NCBI GenBank assembly: GCA_001001925.1
Contig: LCLH01000044.1
Location: 1 to 5,991, forward strand
Direction of reading: 5' to 3'
Origin: Candidatus Magasanikbacteria bacterium GW2011_GWC2_45_8
Lineage (GTDB): Bacteria; Patescibacteriota; Patescibacteriia; Magasanikbacterales; UBA10146
DNA length: 5,991 bases
Below the pieces are notes generated by a model. That model was given only the letters and a program-made list of their open reading frames with translations. It did not search any database and was not told the DNA's origin. Shown here in pieces: positions 1 to 5,981 of the stretch. A program made the translations under genes and the position numbers. Positions within the stretch are counted from its first letter, which is position 1. Each line of letters opens with the position of its first letter.

Positions 1-62
1 CTTCTTATATTCTGGTAATACTTGTCACGATCGGCATAGCTATCTTGATAATTAAAATATGA
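1..62 (+). CDS. 3' end of an upstream gene, C-terminal transmembrane helix (partial)
   Basis: Reading codons from base 3 gives an open frame SYILVILVTIGIAILIIKI ending in TGA at 60-62. It runs off the left edge, so only the last 19 residues are visible. They are almost all Ile, Leu, Val and Ala with a Lys two from the end, which is the look of a C-terminal membrane-spanning helix (tail anchor or last helix). The stop overlaps the hsdS start as ATGA, the same junction type used between hsdS and the next gene, so it is probably the preceding cistron of the same operon. This tail does not look like the C-terminus of the soluble methylase HsdM that usually precedes hsdS, so an extra membrane protein may lie between them. 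The other two frames stop within the first 55 bases. The family cannot be named. Confidence 0.5.
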   Translation, partial: SYILVILVTIGIAILIIKI

Positions 63-544
63 AAGAAGTAGCAACACAAAAAAATATTCCGAAAGGATGG
101 CAAGAAAAAAAGCTTGGTGATGTTTGCGATATCGTAAATGGCTCAACTCCAAAAAGATCTGTCTCAGAATACTGGGAGAACGGCAACATTCCTTGGTTTA
201 CTGTAGATGACATTCGTAGCAATGGAAGAATTATCAGTAAGACAAATCAGAGCATCACGGACAAAGCATTGAAAGGTACTTCTGTAAAATTATTGCCGGA
301 GGACTCAGTCCTTCTGTGCTGCACTGCCTCGCTTGGAGAAGTCGCACTCACAAAAATACCACTTACGACCAATCAACAATTTAATGGTTTAGTTAGTAAA
401 GACAAGAAAAACCTTTTTCCTTATTATCTTTTTTACTCCGCACAAAAATTTGGTGAAAATCTCAAAAGTAAATCTGGAAAGACAACAATTAACTTTTTGA
501 GCGTTGGTAGCTTGTCAAAAGAAAAAGTTTTGATTAATCGCTGA
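59..544 (+). CDS. hsdS: Type I restriction specificity subunit HsdS, N-terminal fragment (TRD1)
   Basis: This is the front part of the DNA-recognition subunit of a type I R-M enzyme. HsdS binds a bipartite DNA target and holds the HsdM methylase and HsdR subunits. The 161-residue frame opens with the usual HsdS entry, GWQEKKLGDVCDIVNGSTP (residues 13-31), followed by the IPWFTVDDI segment and a full first target-recognition domain ending near KVLI at about residue 159. It then runs into two foreign residues and TGA. The expected PPxxxQ segment and central coiled coil are absent; the coiled coil resumes in another frame from about base 534. An intact HsdS is usually around 400 residues, so this is under half. 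The ATG lies in an ATGA overlap with the upstream gene and has no visible Shine-Dalgarno site, which suggests translational coupling. Without a coiled coil this fragment alone is unlikely to assemble. Identity is firm; function is doubtful. Confidence 0.9.
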   Translation: MKEVATQKNIPKGWQEKKLGDVCDIVNGSTPKRSVSEYWENGNIPWFTVDDIRSNGRIISKTNQSITDKALKGTSVKLLPEDSVLLCCTASLGEVALTKIPLTTNQQFNGLVSKDKKNLFPYYLFYSAQKFGENLKSKSGKTTINFLSVGSLSKEKVLINR

Positions 545-557
545 GATTTTAGGGACG

Positions 558-1223
558 GTGGATGAGGATGTTGCGAGAACACAGGAAGTGATTGAGACGA
601 CAGAAAAACTCAAGCGCGGGCTGATGCAGAGTATCCTAAGTTTTGGGAATAAGGAAAACGTGAAATATTTGGCTTTTGGCGATATTGGTAAAGTATCTAT
701 GTGTAAAAGGATTTTCAAAAAAGAAACATCAGATAATGGCGATATACCCTTTTACAAAATTGGCACTTTCGGAAAAGAACCAGATTCTTTTATATCTCAA
801 GAAATATTTGATAATTATCGCAATAAATTTTCTTTTCCAAAAATTGGTGACATTCTTCTGTCAGCGTCGGGTACTATCGGCAGAAAGGTTATATATGATG
901 GTAGGCCAGCATACTTTCAAGATTCCAATATTATTTGGTTAGAGCACGATGAAAGTAAGATTCTAAATAGTTTTCTTTTTCATTTATACGACACGATAAA
1001 GTGGCAAACAGAAGGAAGTACAATTAAAAGATTGTACAACGACATTTTTTTAAAAAAAATAATTCCTGTGCCTCCTATAGATAAACAAAAGCAAATCGTG
1101 GAGGTCTTGTCTGCCGTCGATGAAAAAATTTTGATCAATAAAAAGTTAAAAGCAAAACTTACCCTTCTCAAGAAAGGTCTAATGCAGGATTTATTGAGTG
1201 GGGAAGTAAGAGTAAAAATATGA
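558..1223 (+). CDS. hsdS: Type I restriction specificity subunit HsdS, C-terminal fragment (CR1-TRD2-CR2)
   Basis: This is the rest of HsdS in a shifted frame. Codons just upstream of the GTG (from base 534) read LIAEILGT and join VDEDVARTQEV, a textbook central conserved region, so the true protein began earlier. From the GTG, residues 1-29 are the central coiled coil ending KRGLMQSIL. Residues 37 to about 170 are the second target-recognition domain, of the MCKRIFKKET...GDIPFYKIGTFG type. Residues 172-215 are the distal conserved region (PPIDKQ, LSAVDEKI, KKGLMQDLLSG). The two conserved regions resemble each other, as expected in HsdS. GTG 558 lies 13 bases after the TGA of the first fragment, with AGGG at 551-554 only 3 bases away, so re-initiation is conceivable but unproven. 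Because it carries CR-TRD-CR, the product resembles known functional half-HsdS proteins. The stop overlaps the next ATG (ATGA). It may equally be part of a pseudogene. Confidence 0.9.
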   Translation: MDEDVARTQEVIETTEKLKRGLMQSILSFGNKENVKYLAFGDIGKVSMCKRIFKKETSDNGDIPFYKIGTFGKEPDSFISQEIFDNYRNKFSFPKIGDILLSASGTIGRKVIYDGRPAYFQDSNIIWLEHDESKILNSFLFHLYDTIKWQTEGSTIKRLYNDIFLKKIIPVPPIDKQKQIVEVLSAVDEKILINKKLKAKLTLLKKGLMQDLLSGEVRVKI

Positions 1224-2425
1224 TTTACGAAGAAATAAAAAATACTTTTAAGGATATGTTTGGAGATTATGACGCTTATCTTTTGAGTTGCTTGAATGAA
1301 GGGCGTGATATTTCGGATGATTCTGGGTTTGATGCAAAAAAAGTTGGATCAAACTTTCTATCCTCAAAACTCTGTTTTTTGCATAATACAAATTTCAAAA
1401 AGACAATTGTGAAAGCTTTTCATATTGGTGATAGTAAGGGGAAAATCCATCACTACGATATTCACTTTGTCAGATTTCAGAGAAATAAAGTTTCAGAAGC
1501 TTGGCAACGAGTAGAGATTAAAGACTTAAAAGATAAGGAGGTCGAAAATTTGAATAGTTTCTTAGCTGAGCAAAATAAGTTAGTTGGCAAAGACAATAGT
1601 CATAAATACTGGAGGCTTATTGGCTCTGATGAACCTATAAGTATTGGTGATCTTTCCACAGCTATAAATCTTGCCTTAAAAAATAAAGATGTTGATTTTT
1701 CAAAGTTGACAGAGGGAGAAATAACCAATATCTCTGATTTAGTGGGAAAGATTATTGATGGTGGGAATGTTTTAGTAGAGAATAAGTTATATCAGAATCT
1801 GATTTCATCAAGGACTAGTCCTAAATCGATTACTGTCTACGAGAAGGATTTGATGGACTTTAAAAAACTTATAGCGGACAAAAAAACACTAGAAACTGAT
1901 ATGCAGGATTTTTTAAAAACCCGTGTTTGGTTTTTCGGTTTAAATTATTATCAGACACATCAGAAAAGTAAGCCAAAGTTCTCAACAACCTTAGGCAGTG
2001 AATACGATTTTCTCTTAGAAGGATTTAATCAAGTCTATGATATCGCAGAATTAAAAGGTCCTAATGATTTAATGTTTGACGAATATTCAAGTGGGGAAAG
2101 GAAGAATGCCTTCGATAAGAGAGTTGATTATAAATTTTCTGATAAGTTTAGTAGGGCTCTGCATCAAGTTATTTCTTACATGGACGAATTTGAAGAACAT
2201 TTTGGGTTAATTAAGGAACATCAACCCTCAATTCAAGAATTTTTATACCCAAAGGGTGTGATTGTAATCTCAAAGCGAGATCTGTTCCCTAAGGATGGAA
2301 AGGATTCACAAAAATACTTGCATTTGACAAATAGACAATTTGCAAATATAGACATACTTACATACGACGATCTTGCTGATAGAGCAGAAATAATAATTAA
2401 TTTCATGAAAGAGATACAGAATTGA
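1220..2425 (+). CDS. Shedu-like nuclease (SduA/DUF4263 C-terminal domain) with unrecognised N-terminal half
   Basis: A 401-residue protein whose second half matches the pattern of the Shedu antiphage nuclease domain, a PD-(D/E)xK-type fold. Landmarks are ETDMQDFLKTRVWFFG (225-240), an acidic D263 in SEYDFLLE, E277-L-K279 in the core ELKGP, Q316 in ALHQVISY, PKGVIVISKRDLF (344-356), and a closing LTNRQFANIDILTYDDLADRA (369-389). D263, E277, K279 and Q316 are the likely catalytic and metal-site residues by analogy. Residues 1 to about 200 are not recognised; they contain a strand-rich stretch (about 60-100) and a more helical stretch (about 140-200). In Shedu proteins the N-terminal region varies and is thought to act in sensing or control. 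The gene starts in an ATGA overlap with hsdS, with a weak purine stretch TAAGAG 7 bases upstream, and stops 3 bases before hsdR. It is A/T-richer than hsdR and could be a later insertion. It could alternatively be a generic DUF4263 nuclease not acting as Shedu. Confidence 0.82.
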   Translation: MIYEEIKNTFKDMFGDYDAYLLSCLNEGRDISDDSGFDAKKVGSNFLSSKLCFLHNTNFKKTIVKAFHIGDSKGKIHHYDIHFVRFQRNKVSEAWQRVEIKDLKDKEVENLNSFLAEQNKLVGKDNSHKYWRLIGSDEPISIGDLSTAINLALKNKDVDFSKLTEGEITNISDLVGKIIDGGNVLVENKLYQNLISSRTSPKSITVYEKDLMDFKKLIADKKTLETDMQDFLKTRVWFFGLNYYQTHQKSKPKFSTTLGSEYDFLLEGFNQVYDIAELKGPNDLMFDEYSSGERKNAFDKRVDYKFSDKFSRALHQVISYMDEFEEHFGLIKEHQPSIQEFLYPKGVIVISKRDLFPKDGKDSQKYLHLTNRQFANIDILTYDDLADRAEIIINFMKEIQN

Positions 2426-2428
2426 TTT

Positions 2429-5344
2429 ATGAAATTTAACGAACAACACACGGTAGAAAATTACATCATCAAGTTTGCTAAAGACAAGCTTAATTATGAA
2501 TACATAAAGCCGGAAGAATTCGCAAGACTCCGCGATCTTGAGAGTGAATACATCATAACTCCTCTTTTGGAGCGCGCGATTTCTGCCCTCAACCCCATTG
2601 CAAACGAGAGCGAGATCAAGAATGTGATTCGCGAAGTCAGGAAGATTGATAATAACGAGGCATTTTTGAAAGCACTGCGAGACGGCATTAATCTTAAGAA
2701 CTCTGTGACGGGGAAAAAGCACGACTATAAACTGCTTGATTTTGATAACCCAGAGAATAACCAATTTGTCGTTACCAACCAATTCTATTTTGAAGGAGAT
2801 ACAGAGAATATCCGTCCTGATATTTTGATTTTTGTGAACGGACTGCCGCTCGTGGATATTGAAGCTAAAAGTCCGACTGCTTCAGAAAGCGTAAGTTTCG
2901 AAAATGGTATTGATCAGCTTAAGCGTTATGAAAAGGTCGCTCGCAAACTCTTCATTCCGAACTGCTTCAATATCTCAAGCGATGGGCTAAAAACGGTCTA
3001 CGGTACGACAGGTGCGCCCAAACAATATTTTCTTCAGTGGCGGGACGAAGAAATCGAGAAAGAACTTGGTGGCGAGCTTGAGATGACGCTTTATTCTCTA
3101 TTGTCAAAAGGAAACTTCTTGGATATTGTGCAGAACTTTATCTTGTTTGAGAAAGAAAAAGAAAAATTGGTAAAAAAAATGGCGCGTTATCAGCAAATGC
3201 GGGCAACGAATAAGATCGTGGAGCGAGTACTGTCGAAAGAGAAGCGGCAGGGGCTTATTTGGCACACCCAAGGGTCAGGCAAAACACTCACGATGTATTT
3301 TACGGCATGGAAATTGCGCTTCAATAAACAGCTGGCTAATCCAAAAATATTTATTTTGGTTGATCGAGTGGATTTGGACGACCAGATATTTGAGACATTT
3401 ACCAATGCTGGAGGCAAAAACATCATCCGTGTTACTTCTCGCAAGGATTTGGAGGAAAAAATCCAATCACCAGAAAAAGGTATCTTTATCACGACTATTC
3501 AGAAGTTTTCCGAACTTGGCGAAAAAGTAGAGAGTCTTGATGAGAATGTGATTATTCTCTCGGACGAAGCGCACCGAGGCAACGAAGGTGTGTCGGGTAT
3601 CAATATGCGCAATGCATTCAAAAAGGCATTCTTCTTTGGTTTCACCGGAACGCCAGTAGATAAGACGCATACGAACACGTTTCGAAATTATGAGGGCGAA
3701 GGACGGCGTTATCTTGATTATTACTCTATTCAGCAGTCTATTGATGACGGAGCGACAATTCCAGTGACGTACGAAGCCCGACTTTCCAAGTTTTCTATTG
3801 ATGAGGAAAAGCTGGATCAGCAGTTTGAGGAAATTGCTGGAGATTTACCGGAGAAGCAAAAAACTGAACTGATAAAGAGATATGGCAAGAAAGCGGCGCT
3901 TGTGAAGCTCCCAAAACGCATGGAAGCTGTCGCCAGGGATATTGTAGAGCATTACAAACTTTATGTAGAGCCAAACGGATTTAAGGCACAAATTGTTGCA
4001 TATGATCGTGAAGCGGTAGCGAATTATAAGAATCTGCTTGATAAACTTATACCTGCCGAATGGTCAGCGGTGGTATATTCGCCTGGAGACCCCAATAGTG
4101 ATGCCGATGATTTGAAAGTGTACAATACAAGCAAACGCGAGCGTGAGCAGATTATCGAGAAATTCAAAGATCCAAAATCGTCTTTGAAATTCCTTTTGGT
4201 GTGCGACATGTTACTTACTGGTTTTGATGCGCCGATTGAACAAGTGATGTATCTCGATAAAGCACTCCGTGATCATAATCTTTTGCAGGCGATTGCGCGT
4301 ACGAACCGCGTCTATAAAAACAAGGAAGCAGGAAAGATTATTGACTACTATGGAATCACACGGAACCTCTACGATGCGCTTGATTTTGATGAGGATGTTG
4401 TTGATTCGGCGATGATTGATATTGAACGAGTGAAAGAAAGATTTACGGATGTTTTGAATGACGTGATGAAAATATTTACTGGGGTAAATATTGAAGACCC
4501 ATCAATGGATAATCTTCGTCGATGCTTGAAGATTTTTATTGATAATCAAGATAAGCAAAAATACTTTGTTGAGAAGTATACGAAGTTGAGAAGTTTGTTT
4601 GAGTTTCTTTCTCCCGACCCTTTCTTGAAACAATCTATACGGCCTTTTGAGTGGGTGACGAGTTTCTATTTGGCATATCTGAAGGAGTTTCGGAGTGAAG
4701 ATGACCGTTACCTTTTAGAAGAGTATGGAGAGAAAGTCCGCGAGCTGATTCAAAAAAGCAATATTATTGATTACGAAGGCATTACCAAAAACTTTCGCGA
4801 ACTTCGTGTGAATGACTTGTATACGCTTGAGCGTTTGAAGGGGATGGATGAGGAAGAGAAAGCACTGAATCTAGAGAAGATGCTCAAACAAGAGATTTCA
4901 ATCAATCTTGATGAGAATCCGGCGTATCAAAAGTTTAGTGAGCGACTGAGTGCTATTCGTCGGGAATTTGAGCAGAATCAAATTGATCTTGCCGAACGTA
5001 TTCGAAGGTATGAAGAACTGATGAAAGATATCAGGACAAAGGGAGATGAAGCCAAAGATTTAGGTTTTGATTTGAAAGAATACGCGCTCTATATTATTTC
5101 ACAGGAATTTGTTGGTGGCGGAAAAGAAGGAATTATCAAGGAGTTTGTGAAGGAATTGCGAGTTCGTATTGAGGATGATCTCGATGCCGGGTGGCAGGAG
5201 TCTTCTAAACGAGATGTATTCATAAAGGATATCAAACAAACTTTGCAAGAGCTTATTTTGCGGGATTATAAAGGTCGTTTTGCTGTGAAAGATTTTCCGA
5301 AATTCTTGAATAGGTTGGTGGACATCATTGTCAAAAAATTCTAG
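2429..5344 (+). CDS. hsdR: Type I restriction endonuclease/translocase subunit HsdR
   Basis: The 971-residue motor and nuclease subunit of a type I R-M system pumps DNA using ATP and cuts at a distance from the unmethylated site, in complex with HsdM and HsdS. The N-terminal nuclease shows RPDILIFVNG with D131, then E145-A-K147 in VDIEAKSP, and Q163-x3-Y167 (QLKRY), the HsdR-specific nuclease motif. The SF2 translocase shows Walker A HTQGSGKT (279-286), DEAH (379-382), TGTP (406-409), DMLLTGFDAP (593-602) and LQAIARTNR (619-627). A helical C-terminal region from about 650 to the end fits the domain that docks on the methylase. Length is normal and all key residues are present, so the gene looks intact. 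The ATG follows the nuclease gene by 3 bases with no clear Shine-Dalgarno site, suggesting coupled translation. Its composition is visibly richer in G/C than the Shedu-like gene before it. If HsdS is dead, this enzyme has no route to DNA unless another HsdS is supplied. Confidence 0.97.
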   Translation: MKFNEQHTVENYIIKFAKDKLNYEYIKPEEFARLRDLESEYIITPLLERAISALNPIANESEIKNVIREVRKIDNNEAFLKALRDGINLKNSVTGKKHDYKLLDFDNPENNQFVVTNQFYFEGDTENIRPDILIFVNGLPLVDIEAKSPTASESVSFENGIDQLKRYEKVARKLFIPNCFNISSDGLKTVYGTTGAPKQYFLQWRDEEIEKELGGELEMTLYSLLSKGNFLDIVQNFILFEKEKEKLVKKMARYQQMRATNKIVERVLSKEKRQGLIWHTQGSGKTLTMYFTAWKLRFNKQLANPKIFILVDRVDLDDQIFETFTNAGGKNIIRVTSRKDLEEKIQSPEKGIFITTIQKFSELGEKVESLDENVIILSDEAHRGNEGVSGINMRNAFKKAFFFGFTGTPVDKTHTNTFRNYEGEGRRYLDYYSIQQSIDDGATIPVTYEARLSKFSIDEEKLDQQFEEIAGDLPEKQKTELIKRYGKKAALVKLPKRMEAVARDIVEHYKLYVEPNGFKAQIVAYDREAVANYKNLLDKLIPAEWSAVVYSPGDPNSDADDLKVYNTSKREREQIIEKFKDPKSSLKFLLVCDMLLTGFDAPIEQVMYLDKALRDHNLLQAIARTNRVYKNKEAGKIIDYYGITRNLYDALDFDEDVVDSAMIDIERVKERFTDVLNDVMKIFTGVNIEDPSMDNLRRCLKIFIDNQDKQKYFVEKYTKLRSLFEFLSPDPFLKQSIRPFEWVTSFYLAYLKEFRSEDDRYLLEEYGEKVRELIQKSNIIDYEGITKNFRELRVNDLYTLERLKGMDEEEKALNLEKMLKQEISINLDENPAYQKFSERLSAIRREFEQNQIDLAERIRRYEELMKDIRTKGDEAKDLGFDLKEYALYIISQEFVGGGKEGIIKEFVKELRVRIEDDLDAGWQESSKRDVFIKDIKQTLQELILRDYKGRFAVKDFPKFLNRLVDIIVKKF

Positions 5345-5349
5345 AAGCT

Positions 5350-5676
5350 ATGGAAAAGAAAATCTCTTATAAACTCAAAAGAAGCAGACGAGCGAAAAGG
5401 ATGAGACTTGCGGTGTATTGCGATGGAACTGTGGTAGTGACGAGCCCATACGGTATTCAGCAATCAATTATTGAAAAGTTTATTGCTGACAAAAAGCAGT
5501 GGGTGTTGAGTAAAATACAATTTTTCAAAAGTATCTTGAGAACAAGGATAAGGCTTTTTCTCTTGTGTTTGAACGAGTTACATATTATAACAGAGTGTAT
5601 GGCTTCTCGTTCAACAAAATCTTTATTAAAAATCAAAAGACTCGCTGGGGGAGTTGTTCTGGTAAGCAGAATCTAA
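5350..5676 (+). pseudogene. YgjP-like (DUF45) metallopeptidase, N-terminal fragment, frame lost near 5530
   Basis: The first 60 or so residues are a good YgjP/DUF45 N-terminus: a basic start (KLKRSRRAKRMRLAVYCDG), then VVVTSPYG and the helix ending WVLSKIQFFK. After about base 5530 the translation turns into unrelated low-sense sequence and stops at 5674-5676, while the family-like sequence continues in another frame (YLENKDKAFSLVFERV) and into the catalytic half. One extra A in the four-A run at 5527-5530 would restore a continuous FFKKYLENK. Many relatives, however, carry a longer linker at this place, so a larger out-of-frame deletion is equally possible. The ATG lies 5 bases after the hsdR stop with no clear ribosome site, so it belongs to the same operon. 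As read, this piece lacks the zinc site and cannot be an active peptidase. Confidence 0.85.
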
Positions 5677-5858
5677 ATTTGAACTACAAGATCGTATTCT
5701 TACCACAGAAACATCAAGACTATATTATTGTGCATGAAATGTGTCATCTGAAAGAGTTCAACCATTCAAGAAAATTCTGGGTGCTGATTGAAAAGGCTCT
5801 TCCTAATTACTTAGATATCAAGAAAGAACTTCGTAATCACGAATTATTTTATAAGTAA
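5565..5858 (+). CDS. YgjP-like (DUF45) zinc metallopeptidase, catalytic C-terminal part
   Basis: This is the catalytic half of a predicted zinc-dependent metallopeptidase of the YgjP/DUF45 group, related to SprT/WLM proteases. Family-like residues begin around base 5529-5532 in this frame, before the GTG at 5565, so the GTG is only the first available start and not the natural one; the frame is closed upstream by TAA at 5511-5513. Clear landmarks are YYNRVYGFSFNKIFIKNQ, KTRWGSC (family signature) and HEMCH at 5733-5747, whose two His bind zinc and whose Glu is catalytic. The third likely ligand is the His of KEFNHS six residues after the second. Then come the FWxLIEKALPNY tail and LRNHELFYK. 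Joined to the N-terminal piece the protein would have about 170 residues. YgjP-like genes often sit beside type I R-M genes; a role in trimming or clearing R-M subunits is a guess, not shown by the sequence. Confidence 0.85.
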   Translation: MFERVTYYNRVYGFSFNKIFIKNQKTRWGSCSGKQNLNLNYKIVFLPQKHQDYIIVHEMCHLKEFNHSRKFWVLIEKALPNYLDIKKELRNHELFYK

Positions 5859-5885
5859 TTTTTTGGAAATGGATATTTCTTTACG

Positions 5886-5907
5886 GTTACGTAACAAATT
5901 ACGTAAT
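5886..5907. promoter_or_regulatory. Tandem palindromes with core TTACGTAA, possible operator
   Basis: Two perfect 10-bp palindromes, GTTACGTAAC (5886-5895) and ATTACGTAAT (5898-5907), are separated by AA. Their centres are 12 bp apart, slightly more than one helical turn, so two dimers could bind on nearly the same face of the DNA. Because the cores are identical, the pair can also fold as one hairpin, an 8-bp TTACGTAA stem with a CAAA loop. The stem has only two G/C pairs and no U-run follows, so a terminator is less likely than a protein-binding site. It lies 27 bases after the last gene of the operon, and the regulated gene would be beyond the right edge. The regulator is unknown. Confidence 0.4.
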
Positions 5908-5930
5908 TCTGAAACTTTATTTTGACATTG

Positions 5931-5981
5931 AAAAGAAAAGGGGTCCCTCCAGAGGCGGGCGAGCAAAAAAGAAAAGAGGTC
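5931..5981. repeat. 15-bp imperfect direct repeat (AAAAGAAAAG-R-GGTC)
   Basis: AAAAGAAAAGGGGTC at 5931-5945 recurs as AAAAGAAAAGAGGTC at 5967-5981 with a single G/A difference, 36 bp start to start. The space between holds a small GC-rich hairpin. The second copy runs on into the palindrome AGGTACCT (5982-5989). This stands out from the A/T-rich coding DNA and looks like the edge of a non-coding repeated element, for example a REP-type or IS200-like element end, but too little is in the window to name it. Confidence 0.45.
5945..5959. repeat. Small GC-rich imperfect hairpin between the direct repeats
   Basis: CCCTCC (5945-5950) pairs with GGCGGG (5954-5959) over five of six positions around a 3-base AGA loop; the one mismatch is T5948 against C5956. 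It is the most G/C-rich spot in the last kilobase and is centred between the two copies of the purine-rich repeat. There is an A-run after it but no T-run on the + strand, so it is not a usual terminator for the upstream operon. Confidence 0.35.

Noticed and set aside
533..540. Programmed +1 frameshift joining the two hsdS pieces
   Set aside because: Skipping A536 gives VLI-IAEIL, which joins the frames but still lacks the conserved PPxxxQ segment, so a deletion explains the site better.
542..544. TGA at the end of the first hsdS piece as a sense codon (Gly or Trp) in an altered genetic code
   Set aside because: Reading through stays in the wrong frame and does not give the HsdS central region. 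The Shedu-like gene also uses TGA as its natural stop.
676..942. Alternative + strand frame of 88 codons inside hsdS TRD2
   Set aside because: It overlaps the clear HsdS TRD2 coding frame and has no family resemblance.
2306..2782. Long open frame on the minus strand (158 codons)
   Set aside because: It lies across the Shedu-like/hsdR junction opposite two well-supported genes, and its translation has no recognisable motif. It is a shadow frame. The other minus-strand frames opposite hsdS and hsdR are rejected for the same reason.
515..5531. Shared TCAAAAG near both gene breaks (515-521 and 5525-5531) as a common deletion signal
   Set aside because: The heptamer is ordinary in A/T-rich DNA and in hsdS it lies about 14 bases away from the junction. 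No real link is supported.
5856..5864. T-run after the metallopeptidase stop as a rho-independent terminator
   Set aside because: No stable G/C-containing hairpin directly before the six T's.
5869..5925. Short 18-residue peptide frame over the twin palindromes
   Set aside because: Its repeated LRxK/LRN text is only the translation of the TTACGTAA repeats. The ribosome site is poor and there is no sign of selection.
5922..5927. TTGACA as a -35 promoter box
   Set aside because: No TATAAT-like box 16-18 bases downstream (the region is GGGTCCCTCC), so no promoter is called.
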